Origin: CAVSWT01 sp963746735
Lineage (GTDB): Bacteria; Bacteroidota; Ignavibacteria; Ignavibacteriales; Ignavibacteriaceae
Length of the DNA: 64,000 nt
Reading direction: 5' to 3'
NCBI GenBank assembly: GCA_963746735.1
Contig: CAVVCO010000037.1
Coordinates: 248,001-312,000 of the forward strand
Made by a program: the position numbers and the translations under genes. Each line of letters starts with the position of its first letter. Within the stretch, counting starts at the first letter, position 1. The notes beneath the pieces are model-generated. The model was not told where the DNA came from and did no database searches. It was given only the letters and a program-made list of their open reading frames with translations. Below are positions 9,338-17,991 of the stretch, in pieces.

Positions 9338-10758
9338 TTATTTTAACGGCAGAGGAGCAATTTGGTATTGCTCTAATTTTCCATCCGGCACCTGGTAAGT
9401 CCATACACGTACCGTTTGATTTTGGAGTTCAACACGGAAAGACCTTGCTAACATTCCGCCTCTTTTGCGTTCTCCGGTTTGTTTAAACTTTTTAATACTG
9501 CCAAGCGTGTCTAAACTAGTTTTGAAATCTTGAAGTGCTTGTTCAGTGAAATATGCATTTGCATTTGAAGTAAACAATGAACGGTCGATAGTGCCATTTT
9601 GCAAGCCAATAAAAATCTTCTTTGCTTGTTCAATTCTAGCCGTAGTTTCTTCGTCTTCTGCTTTAAATAAGACATCAAATATCCCATCTCCAATAGCTTC
9701 TGTAGCCGGTGATGCATCCTGGTTGACAGTTACAACTATAGCTGCTTTGTCTTCGGGGAATACAGCGTTGTAAGCGGTAAATCCTGAAACTTCACCGCCA
9801 TGGGATATTACATGGTGATTGTTCTTCATTTCTAAATGAACACCAAGACCATAATGAGTCCCAACTCCATTTTTTAAAAGCACTTCTGTTTCCAGTTCTT
9901 TATAAGATTTTGGTGTTAAAAGACTCTGATTAATAATTGAAATATCCCATTTCGCAAGGTCTTCAGGAGTCATTGCTAATTCTCCGGCTCCAGCCATCCA
10001 GCCAGATCCTTCTTGTGGTGCTAGTCTTAATGGCCCTAATCCATATTGCATATAAGCAGTTGGATCATCTTTTGTGAATTTCCCTTTATCAAAATTCACA
10101 GCACTTGATAATTTAAGCGGTTCTAAAATATTTTTTTGTAAAAAATCAAAGAATGATTCTTTAGTTATCTTTTCAACTATCTGTGCTGCAATTACGAAAT
10201 TTGTATTGCTGTACTGCCAGCGAGTTCCCGGTTCAAAATCAAGTGGTATTTTTGCCCAGCGATTTAATATTTCTTCAGGCGGCATTGATTCCAACATCAT
10301 TGGCGGGCACATAATCCTGCGGCCAAAAATCCTGGTAGCCTGAAGTATGTGAAAGAAGTTCTTTAATTGTTACATCATTTGCCTGAGTAAGATCAGGCAG
10401 CCATTTCGAAACCGGATCGTCAATTGACAATTTTCCTTCTTGCTCAAGTAATAATATTGCAGCAGCAGTAAACTGTTTGCTGATTGAACCAATGGCATAT
10501 TTCATATTTGTTTCAGCAGCTCTTTTGGGATCTAGACTTGCATAGCCGTAAGCTTGGGTATATACAATTTTACTATCTTTAACAATCGCAATTGATGCAC
10601 TTGGTGCTTTGGTTTCTTTCAATACTTTTAATGCAACTGAATCAATTTTACTTTTGAAAGAATCGTCTGGTCGTTGAAGGATTTAGTGCAGAAAATAATT
10701 GTTGGCTAAATAAAAATGTAATAAAAAGACTTAATAAAATTAGATGTTTAAATTTCAT
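9338..10758 (-). pseudogene. Serine hydrolase of the class C beta-lactamase/PBP family, broken by two frameshifts
   Basis: Three consecutive pieces make one periplasmic serine hydrolase of about 470 residues. The ATG at 10758 opens a signal peptide (KFKHLILLSLFITFLFSQ). The frame changes near 10676 into LQRPDDSFKSKIDSVALK, then again at about 10308, where one C too many in gtgcccgcc separates PQDYV from PPMMLESMPP. Catalytic motifs are intact: SISK (SxxK) in the middle piece, YSN in the last piece, and a late SHGGEVSGF (HxG). Homologues are beta-lactamase-related esterases or D-amino-acid peptidases rather than true resistance enzymes. Because motifs survive and the second indel is in a homopolymer, sequencing error is as likely as real inactivation. 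Confidence 0.8.
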
Positions 10759-11159
10759 ATTACTCACTCCATATTAGATTTTAATTTTTAATCCAAATAG
10801 CATATCATTTTTGTATTTCTAAAATTTACAGAATGGAATTGCCTGGCTATTTTATAATTAATTATTGAGTACTTTAATTTATCAATTTTTTATTTCAACT
10901 TAAATTTCTCTGTACGATTATAGAGATGCAGATATTATTATCTCTGCTATATTGATGCTGCCTTAACTACACTAAATACAAATGTATCGTTCCCTCCCGG
11001 GAGAGGAAGGGGTGGGACTATTGTAAAATTGCTTCAAGTATTTCATGCACAACTTCATTTGCTTTTTTGAAATTGAAGTGTAGGAATGATTATAACATTG
11101 ATCTAATCATTCACCTCTCTCACACAATCTTTTAAAGTAGCCAGGTAAGACTGGTTTAT
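10759..11159. other. Intergenic region with C-rich repeat and gene relic
   Basis: A 400-bp stretch without an intact gene. It contains the palindrome CTCCCGGGAG (10994-11003) inside a tccctcccgggagaggaaggggtggg repeat, and just beyond it a short relic of an arginase-like C-terminus (11018-11074). No convincing promoter was found. Confidence 0.5.
11018..11074 (-). pseudogene. Relic of an arginase-family C-terminus
   Basis: The minus strand reads FNFKKANEVVHEILEAILQ followed by TAG. This aligns with the C-terminus of the arginase-family gene that ends at 12056, whose last residues are SSEKANEVVHKIIDLVLNHI. No upstream coding sequence of that family is attached, so this looks like the tail of a lost paralogue or of a partial duplication. 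The match is short (about 18 residues). Confidence 0.45.
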
Positions 11160-11910
11160 TTATTTTTCAATAATTTGTCGAGCTAATTTTAAATTGTCTG
11201 AAAAGATATTTTTTGTTTGTAATACATTCGTATCAATACTGTATAAATAATAATCTTTTGTCCAATATTCTTTTTGAACATCTTTATTTGGAATTGAAAC
11301 TTCAACTAATAGCAAGTTCTTATTAAATATATTTATAAGAATTAAAATCAGTTTTAGAATTGGTAACCTCTTTTAAATTTAATCCGTTTAAATCTGAAAT
11401 AAGCAAAATCGAATTATCCTTTTCGCTCAATTGTCCGTCTTCATCCGTATCTTGAAGGATCGCTTGATATAATATAATCTTTCTTAAAGTGTCATTTGTA
11501 AAAGATGGATAATCCATTTTCTGAATCAAAGCTTTTCTATTTAGTAATAATTTTTCATACTGTTTACTACTATCATAAAACAATACATTAACAAGGTTTT
11601 CTTTATACAAACCAACTCTACTATACGTTTTAAGGCTTGAACCTCCGTATTTCAAATTGATTTTTAAAATTTTGATATGAGTTCCCTTAATTGAAAATGG
11701 TCCTGAATAATAAACTGAACTGCTGCCATCATTCACCGGTTTATTCATTTCTTCTTTTTTATTTTCATTTGCGGTTACTTGTATTCCGGCATTATTTGAA
11801 CTATTCCCGGTTCCCAAATACAAGATTGTTGTTATCATTCCTATAACTGCAAGAACGATAACTATTAGAACTGCGATAAATTTCATAATTTTTTTCATGA
11901 TTTTAACCAC
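11160..11910 (-). CDS. Hypothetical membrane-anchored protein, one frameshift
   Basis: Unrecognised. The protein starts with a short basic stretch and one transmembrane helix (about residues 9-33, IAVLIVIVLAVIGMITTILYL), followed by a low-complexity Asn/Ser/Lys linker and an extracytoplasmic domain. That domain contains DTDEDGQLSEKDNSILLISDLNG, an EF-hand-like Asp-rich segment similar to calcium-binding or dockerin-like loops. The first frame stops at 11323, but frame +1 continues without interruption from YIFNKNLLLVEVSIPNKD to LARQIIEK and a stop at 11160, so a single indel near 11335 is likely and the true protein has about 249 residues. Confidence 0.6.
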
Positions 11911-12055
11911 TGATAGTTTGTAATTGGAATAATTGCTTAACGATTATTAATAATATTTTTTTGATGACGCTTTGTATTTGCTCTCCCATTATGCAAAAGA
12001 ATTATTTAAGAATTCCCCATAAATAAAAATTATAATGTCTAAACTTAATGAAATA

Positions 12056-12917
12056 CTATATATGATTTAATACTAAATCAATAATTTTATGAACAACTTC
12101 ATTTGCTTTTTCTGAGCTGTCATGGCCCGGTTCAAAAGCTGTAAATGCTATAGCGGCAATTTTAAAATTTTGTTTTACCGCTTTTATTATTTCAGTTAGC
12201 TTATTTAAAGTTAAACCATTTGGAGCAGCGAATTGATTTGCTTTGAATTCATCTTTATCCAGAACATCCAGATCAATATGCAAATAAACTTGTTCAACTT
12301 TTTTTGAAAGCGGCTGGAAGAATTTATCTGCAATATTTTCAATTGAATTTATTTCGGATGTCTTCTGTATTTATTCGTTATAATTTTTGATTTGTTTAAA
12401 AGAATTTCTTCTTCTTTGTCTAAGTCGCGGGCACCTATTAAAATTACATTTTCTTCATCAATAATTTTAAATCCATTCATCGATTCACTAAATGCATTCC
12501 AGCTATTGCCGGTTAAAACATTAAGTGCCATTCCATCAAAAAACCGGAAGATGAAGTTTCGGCGAGAATTAAAATCTCCGTGTGCATCAAACCAAAGAAC
12601 CCCGGTTTTGTTTTGCGGCAAAGCAGACATTGTCCCGAATGCAGCATAGTTGCAGTTGCCTGCAAGTATGATAGGGAAGAAGGCTTTCTTTAATATTTGT
12701 TTCAACAATTTGTTTTACCTGGTTTTGAATATTTTTTAGCGGCACCAGTCTCAGATAAAAATTCTTCCGGCAGGCGGACTTTATTAAGCTGCACTCCATG
12801 TCCTTTGGATTTAAGCCAGTTGACAAGCCCGTGCTCAATTAAATGAATTGGGCCGCAGCCCATGCGTTTGTTAAATTGACCTGAGTCGTATGGGATTTGG
12901 ATTAGGGAGAGATGCAT
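12056..12917 (-). pseudogene. Arginase/agmatinase/formimidoylglutamase-family protein, three frameshifts
   Basis: Ureohydrolase-fold protein assembled from four reading-frame pieces. ATG at 12917 begins MHLSLIQIPYDSG. The frame shifts in a run of six T (plus strand, about 12732-12737), again at about 12690, and a third time near 12365. The metal-binding motifs are all present: LAGNCNYAAFG (where GGDHS stands in arginase), WFDAHGDFN (DAHxD), and HIDLDVLD (SxDxD). The last piece ends AFTAFEPGHDSS...VLNHI. The GNCN variant marks the arginase-like subgroup whose substrate is not settled. Two of the indels are single extra bases in homopolymers, which argues for sequencing error over decay. It follows the YcxB-like gene by 11 bp. 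Confidence 0.75.
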
Positions 12918-12928
12918 AAAAATTTCTG

Positions 12929-13418
12929 TTAATTTTTTATTTTGTTTTTTACTATTTGAAGAAATTCTTCTTGTTCTTCCTGACTTTTGAAATATCTCTT
13001 TAGGAATAATATGCGCTATATTGCCGCTTATATAGATTACTATATATTTTCTATTTTCATATAGTTTTACAATTGATTCCCATTTATATTCATTTTTATT
13101 CAGTTCTGTCTCTTCTATAAATCTATCATCAAGTAATTCTATGGTATGAGCAGTAATAACTAATTTATTATTCTTTTTAGAACGAAAAAATATTGTAATT
13201 AAAATTAAAAAAATAATCATGGCAGCATATAAAATTATGATAGCAATTATCATGGTTACAACAATATTTATTGAGTTTGATTCTTTTGAAGTTATTGAGG
13301 GAAGCAAAATTAAAAAAGAAAGAATGATAATAAATACGAGATAAAATTTTGATTTCAAAAAATGATTAATTTGAAAATATAGAATATCACTTAGCTTATT
13401 TTTATAGTTTATTTTCAA
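12929..13418 (-). CDS. YcxB-like membrane protein, one frameshift
   Basis: About 163 residues with two transmembrane helices (about 27-45 and 52-77) and a C-terminal cytosolic beta domain that matches the YcxB family: YKWESIVKLYENRKYIVIYIS followed by HIIPKEIF. Read as given, the frame runs through into the arginase gene, but a one-base shift at a TTT run near 12993 restores the family ending FKSQEEQEEFLQIVKNKIKN and a TAA at 12929-12931, 11 bp before the arginase ATG. The apparent 238-residue fusion is therefore an artefact. The function of YcxB proteins is not established. Confidence 0.65.
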
Positions 13419-13499
13419 TTAGTTCTCTTCTAAATATTAATCAATTAAATTTTATTTTTTCAACATCGTTTGCTTTATTCTGGAGTGTTCCTTAGTTAA

Positions 13500-13531
13500 G
13501 ACCTTGAGGGTTCACAAAAACCCTCAAGGTC
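13500..13531. repeat. Perfect 13-bp hairpin (GACCTTGAGGGTT)
   Basis: GACCTTGAGGGTT and AACCCTCAAGGTC flank a six-base loop. It stands about 120 bp beyond the end of the 13651 gene and 80 bp from the start of the YcxB gene. No T-tract follows, and the core resembles the 9210 repeats, so it is more likely a dispersed repeat than a terminator. Confidence 0.55.
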
Positions 13532-13650
13532 ATTGGGAAAAAGAAATAGAAATCTTCCTTGATATCGTTGTCAATCATATATCAACAATTGCAATTGCAG
13601 AATTCAAATTAAAGGAATATCGTTTAATGCACAAACAAAGCCATTACAAA

Positions 13651-14382
13651 CTATTTTTTAATTAATGCACCAGTAACAGCACCAATTGCGCCCGCAGCAA
13701 TCAATGCAGTAACCGAAGGCCACTCAATTTTGGGGGGATTTTTTAAAGTCTCAATATAGTCTTTCATTACATCCTGGTACTTTTCAAGGCCGTATTCCAA
13801 TCCCTTTTTATATTCCTCCGCCTTTTGCTCTTTTAAAGTTATAATAGAATCTTTAAGCGCCACGAATGATTTATAAGTGAGGTTCTCTTCACCTAAAGCA
13901 TCCATTTGCTTTTTGAAATTAGCAACCTCAAGATGGTCTTCAATTACATTAGAAACAAGCTGAACCGGCATTTGAAAAGTTGTAATCATAAACCCGGTTT
14001 CCGGGTGGCGAACTCTGGCAATACCCATTGGAGCTTCTTTCCATTGCGGGAAAACTTCTTTCATTTTATTTACCAATTCATCCGGCTGGAAAAGATTTGC
14101 TACTTCCATCTGCTGTTTTTCGTTAGCTTTTTTTAAATCACTCACAACGTTTTCAAGACTGTCGATATCTTTTTGATATTCATTTCCTTTTGTCTGTAAG
14201 GTTTGAACAACAGCTTCTATGCTGTCGCCTTTTTGAATTACCATAGAATATTTTTGCTGATATTCTGCCAGATCACCTTCAGCCTTTTTTATTTTGTCTT
14301 TTGAATTGCCCCAAAAGATGAATCCGTAAACCCAGCTTCCAATAAGGATTATAACGAGAACGATTATAACTTTCTTAAGCAT
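13651..14382 (-). CDS. Hypothetical coiled-coil protein with N- and C-terminal membrane segments
   Basis: Unrecognised 243-residue protein. An N-terminal hydrophobic helix (residues 4-24, KVIIVLVIILIGSWVYGF) precedes a coiled coil (about 30-95, heptad-rich KIKKAEGDLAEYQQKYS and ENVVSDLKKANEKQQME). A soluble middle follows that contains FPQWKEAPMGIARVRHPETG. The last 20 residues, AALIAAGAIGAVTGALI-like, form a small-residue hydrophobic helix. It overlaps the upstream amidase gene by 8 bp, so the two are translationally coupled. A holin- or spanin-like partner for the amidase is conceivable, but there is no other phage gene nearby and I would not assign it. Confidence 0.6.
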   Translation of the reverse strand: MLKKVIIVLVIILIGSWVYGFIFWGNSKDKIKKAEGDLAEYQQKYSMVIQKGDSIEAVVQTLQTKGNEYQKDIDSLENVVSDLKKANEKQQMEVANLFQPDELVNKMKEVFPQWKEAPMGIARVRHPETGFMITTFQMPVQLVSNVIEDHLEVANFKKQMDALGEENLTYKSFVALKDSIITLKEQKAEEYKKGLEYGLEKYQDVMKDYIETLKNPPKIEWPSVTALIAAGAIGAVTGALIKK

Positions 14383-15355
14383 TGAAAACCTCCAATCGAT
14401 TTGAATCCCAGCTTTTAAATCCCAATGATTTTGCAGCTAACGGAATTAGCGAAGCATCTCCTTGAACCAAATCATAAGAAACAACAAATCCGTTTGCAGC
14501 AGCATCATGTAAACGGATATAAGTATTTCTATTATCATCCTGTAATTCCCACAGCAGTCCTTTAACCATATTTCCTGCGGGACGATCCATCTTGCTGAAC
14601 TGCGCCACATTATCTGAAAATAATTTTTGTATTTCTTCCGAAGTTAATTGAGCAGTCGAAGATGCACCAAGTATGGGTGCTTGAGGAACTGTGCCGCCAA
14701 TATCTACCTTTTGCAGATTGCATCCGTTGATAACTGCTTTCCAGTAATTATCATCCGGCAGAGGATCGGTTTTGTCATCCCTAACATTTACATGCCCGAT
14801 TATCCCATTAAAATCTTTAAGCTTTATTCCGTAATAATCCATATAGTTTTTAGGAATCTTTCGTTCAATATTGAATCTCTGGATAAGATCGTTAACAAGT
14901 TGGATGACAGAATTAATTTGAGCAGGTTCATACTGATCAAAATATCTGTAACCGCGGTAAGATTTTCCGAAATCAAAAGTTTCATTTCTGTTTTTTAATG
15001 TACGCGGACTGACAGTATCGAAGCAATATAAATTCCCACCGGATTCAGTTAAACCACCTTCGCTGGCTACTTCAATTCCAATAAATCTTTTTTCGAAAGA
15101 AATCCTATCCTGCTGCGGCCATTTTAATCCGAACTGGTAAGCCCAGCCGCTTGGATTAAAAACCTGGTAAATAGTTCCGTCACGGTCAATAATAAAAGCT
15201 GTCCCAACCATTTGCTGGTCGCGCTTCCACCATTCAACACTCGATAAAGCCGAACCGCCGACCGTGTGGTGAAGGCATATCCCCGTTTTAGTACTTCCAT
15301 TTGGAAACCATTGATCATCGGGCAGAGCAAGACTGTTATTTACAGTTAAAGCCAT
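14375..15355 (-). CDS. N-acetylmuramoyl-L-alanine amidase (Amidase_2/PGRP fold)
   Basis: Zinc amidase cleaving the lactyl-peptide bond of peptidoglycan. The start is the ATG at 15355, preceded by GAGG at 6 bp; the TTG at 15367 lacks this. The Amidase_2 zinc ligands are visible as ICLHHTVGGSA near residue 29 and IIGHVNVRDDKTDP near 195 (second His plus the KTDP turn). Between them GTAFIIDRDGTIYQVFNP is the classic substrate-facing segment. The 95-residue C-terminal part after GTVPQAPILGAS is a low-similarity tail. No signal peptide is apparent, as in cytoplasmic or phage-type amidases. It overlaps the coiled-coil gene downstream. Confidence 0.88.
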   Translation of the reverse strand: MALTVNNSLALPDDQWFPNGSTKTGICLHHTVGGSALSSVEWWKRDQQMVGTAFIIDRDGTIYQVFNPSGWAYQFGLKWPQQDRISFEKRFIGIEVASEGGLTESGGNLYCFDTVSPRTLKNRNETFDFGKSYRGYRYFDQYEPAQINSVIQLVNDLIQRFNIERKIPKNYMDYYGIKLKDFNGIIGHVNVRDDKTDPLPDDNYWKAVINGCNLQKVDIGGTVPQAPILGASSTAQLTSEEIQKLFSDNVAQFSKMDRPAGNMVKGLLWELQDDNRNTYIRLHDAAANGFVVSYDLVQGDASLIPLAAKSLGFKSWDSNRLEVFNA

Positions 15356-15439
15356 CTTAAACCTCAAATATATTTTAAATTTTAGTCTGTTAGGGGAGAT
15401 AAAGTGAGAACGGAATAACTTATATAATTATTTTTAGAA

Positions 15440-15600
15440 TTCAAAGAGAATAATTTAATATTGAAAGATTGAAAAATTGAATGAGTAAATTGAAGAATTA
15501 TTAAAAGTAAGGTTGGAGGAATGGATGAATGATGGAATGTGTGAATGGGGAATTGGCGATTGATTGAATGAATGTTTGATTGATAGAATGATTTCAAGAT
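15440..15600. repeat. Low-complexity gattga/gaatga tract
   Basis: Irregular short repeats such as gattga, gaatgaatg and gattgattga fill about 160 bp upstream of the fusion gene. The apparent minus-strand ORF across it is a by-product of this composition. Confidence 0.45.
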
Positions 15601-15682
15601 TAAAAAATTCTATCCAAAAAAAACTTTTTGTATATTTTCAAACGTTAATTTCAATTTCTAATTAAGGGTAAGCAATTCAAAT

Positions 15683-16828
15683 ATGGATAATAAAAAAGTT
15701 TTTGTTACCGGCTGTTTTGACATGCTTCACAGCGGGCATGTTGCCTTTTTAAAAGAAGCTGCAGAGTATGGAAATGTATATGTTGGATTAGGCAGCGACG
15801 AAACTGTGAATAATTTAAAAGGGCGCTTCCCTGTCAATAATCAAGATGAAAGAAAATACATGCTTGATGCTTTGGGATGTGTTAAAGAATGCTTGATTAA
15901 CAAAGGCAGCGGTATAATGGATTTTTTATCTGAAGTTGATACTGTTAAGCCGGATATTTTTATAGTCAATGAAGATGGCAATACTCCTGCGAAGGAAGAG
16001 TTATGTAAAAAGCTTGGAATTCAATACAAGGTTTTAAAAAGAATCCCTCATGGAAAATTACCGACCCGCTCAACTACTACTCTTCGAGAAGAATGCAATA
16101 TGCCATACAGAATTGATATAGCCGGAGGATGGCTAGACCAGCCTTTTGTCGGGAAACTTTATGGCGGACCAGTACTTACTGTTTCAATTGAACCGACTGT
16201 CGAGTTTAATGAAAGAAGCGGAATGGCATCAAGCTCCCGGAGAAAAGCGATAGAGCTCTGGCATACAGACATTCCTTCCGGGAATAGAGAGAAGCTGGCA
16301 AAAATGCTTTTTAGTTTTGAAAATCCTCCGGGCACAAAAATAATTGCAGGCTCGCAGGATTCTATAGGGATTGTAATGCCGGGATTAAACAAATTGGATT
16401 ATACTGGGGAATACTGGCCTGAAAAAATCATTTCTGTTCATGATGAAAAAGTATTAAGCTGGCTTGAAAAGCATTTGTTTTTAATTACACTCGGTCCGCG
16501 TGTTTCCGGTTATGATGTACTTGAGAATACTGATTTTAATGTCCCTAATGCTAAAGCATTAAGTGATGCCGCAGAAGGATGCTGGGACTCGATTTTAAAA
16601 ACCGATTTAGAACAGTTTGGAAAATATTTTAGAGAATCATTTGAAGCACAAATAAAAATGTTTCCAAATATGGTTTATGATGAGATTTTTGAAATCATCC
16701 AGAAGTATAAAAAACTATCTTACGGCTGGAAGTTATCTGGTGCCGGCGGCGGCGGTTATATTATTTTTGTTGCCGATAAAGAAATTCCCGGTGCGATTCA
16801 AGTTAAGATTAGAAGGAAATCGCAATAA
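15683..16828 (+). CDS. Bifunctional nucleotidyltransferase (cytidylyltransferase-like) / GHMP kinase fusion
   Basis: A 381-residue two-domain protein. Residues 1-130 form a nucleotidyltransferase with the diagnostic GCFDMLHSGH (HSGH at 16-19) and, near its end, LPTRSTT, the conserved nucleotide-binding motif of RfaE/TagD-like enzymes. Residues 140-381 are a GHMP-superfamily kinase: NMPYRIDIAGGWLDQP is motif 1 (as in heptose-phosphate and galacto-kinases), GSQDSIGIVMPGL replaces the usual Pro-x-x-x-Gly-Leu-Gly-Ser-Ser motif 2, and WKLSGAGGGGYIIFV is motif 3. The combination suggests phosphorylation of a sugar and transfer of a nucleotide onto the sugar phosphate by one polypeptide, as in activated-sugar synthesis. 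Substrate and nucleotide are unknown. The gene stands alone. Confidence 0.8.
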   Translation: MDNKKVFVTGCFDMLHSGHVAFLKEAAEYGNVYVGLGSDETVNNLKGRFPVNNQDERKYMLDALGCVKECLINKGSGIMDFLSEVDTVKPDIFIVNEDGNTPAKEELCKKLGIQYKVLKRIPHGKLPTRSTTTLREECNMPYRIDIAGGWLDQPFVGKLYGGPVLTVSIEPTVEFNERSGMASSSRRKAIELWHTDIPSGNREKLAKMLFSFENPPGTKIIAGSQDSIGIVMPGLNKLDYTGEYWPEKIISVHDEKVLSWLEKHLFLITLGPRVSGYDVLENTDFNVPNAKALSDAAEGCWDSILKTDLEQFGKYFRESFEAQIKMFPNMVYDEIFEIIQKYKKLSYGWKLSGAGGGGYIIFVADKEIPGAIQVKIRRKSQ

Positions 16829-16873
16829 CTTATTCTCTTAAGTTCAAGAAGTACTTTAATAAAAATTTAATTA

Positions 16874-16996
16874 AACCCACCCCTTTCAATCCCCTCCCAA
16901 GAGGGGACAATGCCATTATTAGGTAGTTAACATTACAAATAAAAATCGTACACTTTAACAAAAGTCTCCTTCCAGGAGGAGATTTAGAGGTGGGTT
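16874..16996. repeat. 123-bp element with inverted AACCCACC/GGTGGGTT ends
   Basis: The left arm AACCCACCCCTTTCAATC plus CCCCTCCCAAGAGGGG and the right arm, read on the minus strand as AACCCACCTCTAAATC plus TCCTCCTGGAAGGAGAC, are diverged copies in opposite orientation around about 55 bp of AT-rich sequence. This is MITE-like or a pair of dispersed repeats. It lies between the fusion gene and the methyltransferase. Confidence 0.55.
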
Positions 16997-17122
16997 AATG
17001 AGAGAAAAATATAGCCACTAATTTGTTAGTAAAAATCATCAATTCTATCAAACAAAAAAAATTAGTAAATTAAACCTCCTAATAATTCAAAAAATCATGT
17101 CTAAAATTTTACTTTTATTTTA

Positions 17123-17989
17123 ATGGCGAAAAAAAAAGAAACCTACATTGATTTAGGTGAGCGGGGAAGATTTAATCAAAACAATAAGCTAAACGATCTT
17201 ACCGGAAAAGAATGGATTAAATTTTCTAAGTCGTGGTTTATTCATCGCCCGCCAAGAAGAAAAAAAGATGAAATACTTCATCCTGCAAAATTCCCTGAAA
17301 CTTTAGTGGAAGAATTTATTTCATTTTTTACTAAAGAAGGTGATTGGGTTTTTGATCCCTTTATGGGAACCGGAAGTACTCTAATTGCTGCCGGCTGTTT
17401 GAAGAGAAATGCTGCTGCAGTTGAAATTTCTAAAGAGTATTTTAATATTGCGAAGAAAAGAGTAAACAAAGAAAATTATTCGTCAAAATTATTTGCATTA
17501 CATGGTTCTTCTGAAAAATTAGAAAGAGTATTAGAAAAAAATGATCTTGGTAAAATAAAATTTAATTACATTATAACTTCTCCGCCTTACTGGAATCAAC
17601 TTGAAAGAAATTCAATCAGGCAGAAAGCAAGAAGCGATAAAGGGCTGGCAACAAAATATTCTGAAAACAAAAACGATCTTGGAAATATTTTAGATTATGA
17701 TGAATTTTTAGAACGGCAGGCAAAAATTTTTGATAACGTGTTTTCAATTACAAAGAAGAACAGTTACCTGACAATTATTACCAATAATGTTTATTATAAA
17801 GGAAGACTTTTCCCATTAGCTTATGACACAGCAGTTTCCTTAACTAGAAGAGGTGATAAAAGCTGGGTGTTAAAAGATGAAAAAATTTGGCTTCAGGATG
17901 ATAAAGCATTAATTGCGTTGGGAGTAAATAATGCCTGGGTTTCAAATCGTCATCATCAGTATTGTTTGATATTCAGAAAAGAATCTTAA
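17123..17989 (+). CDS. Orphan DNA methyltransferase (N4-cytosine or N6-adenine type)
   Basis: A 288-residue AdoMet-dependent amino-methyltransferase. Motif X is HPAKFPETLVEEFI (53-66), motif I is DPFMGTGST (78-86) and the catalytic motif IV is TSPPYW (152-157). The order X-I-IV is a permuted arrangement relative to the common beta class, where SPPY comes first. SPPY favours N4-cytosine but does not exclude adenine. No restriction endonuclease, specificity subunit or helicase is adjacent, so it is an orphan. It abuts an acetyltransferase and the xseA-xseB-dxs cluster, an unusual place for a restriction-modification gene. Confidence 0.85.
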   Translation: MAKKKETYIDLGERGRFNQNNKLNDLTGKEWIKFSKSWFIHRPPRRKKDEILHPAKFPETLVEEFISFFTKEGDWVFDPFMGTGSTLIAAGCLKRNAAAVEISKEYFNIAKKRVNKENYSSKLFALHGSSEKLERVLEKNDLGKIKFNYIITSPPYWNQLERNSIRQKARSDKGLATKYSENKNDLGNILDYDEFLERQAKIFDNVFSITKKNSYLTIITNNVYYKGRLFPLAYDTAVSLTRRGDKSWVLKDEKIWLQDDKALIALGVNNAWVSNRHHQYCLIFRKES

Positions 17990-17991
17990 GC

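Noticed and set aside
13500..13531. Rho-independent terminator
   Set aside because: Strong stem but no T run, and the core matches other dispersed repeats.
15365..15372. TATATTTG as a -7 box for the amidase gene (minus strand)
   Set aside because: It abuts the ribosome binding site; a transcript from it would lack the GAGG.
15382..15597. 71-codon minus-strand ORF upstream of the fusion gene
   Set aside because: Produced by low-complexity gattga/gaatga repeats; no start signal and no family resemblance.
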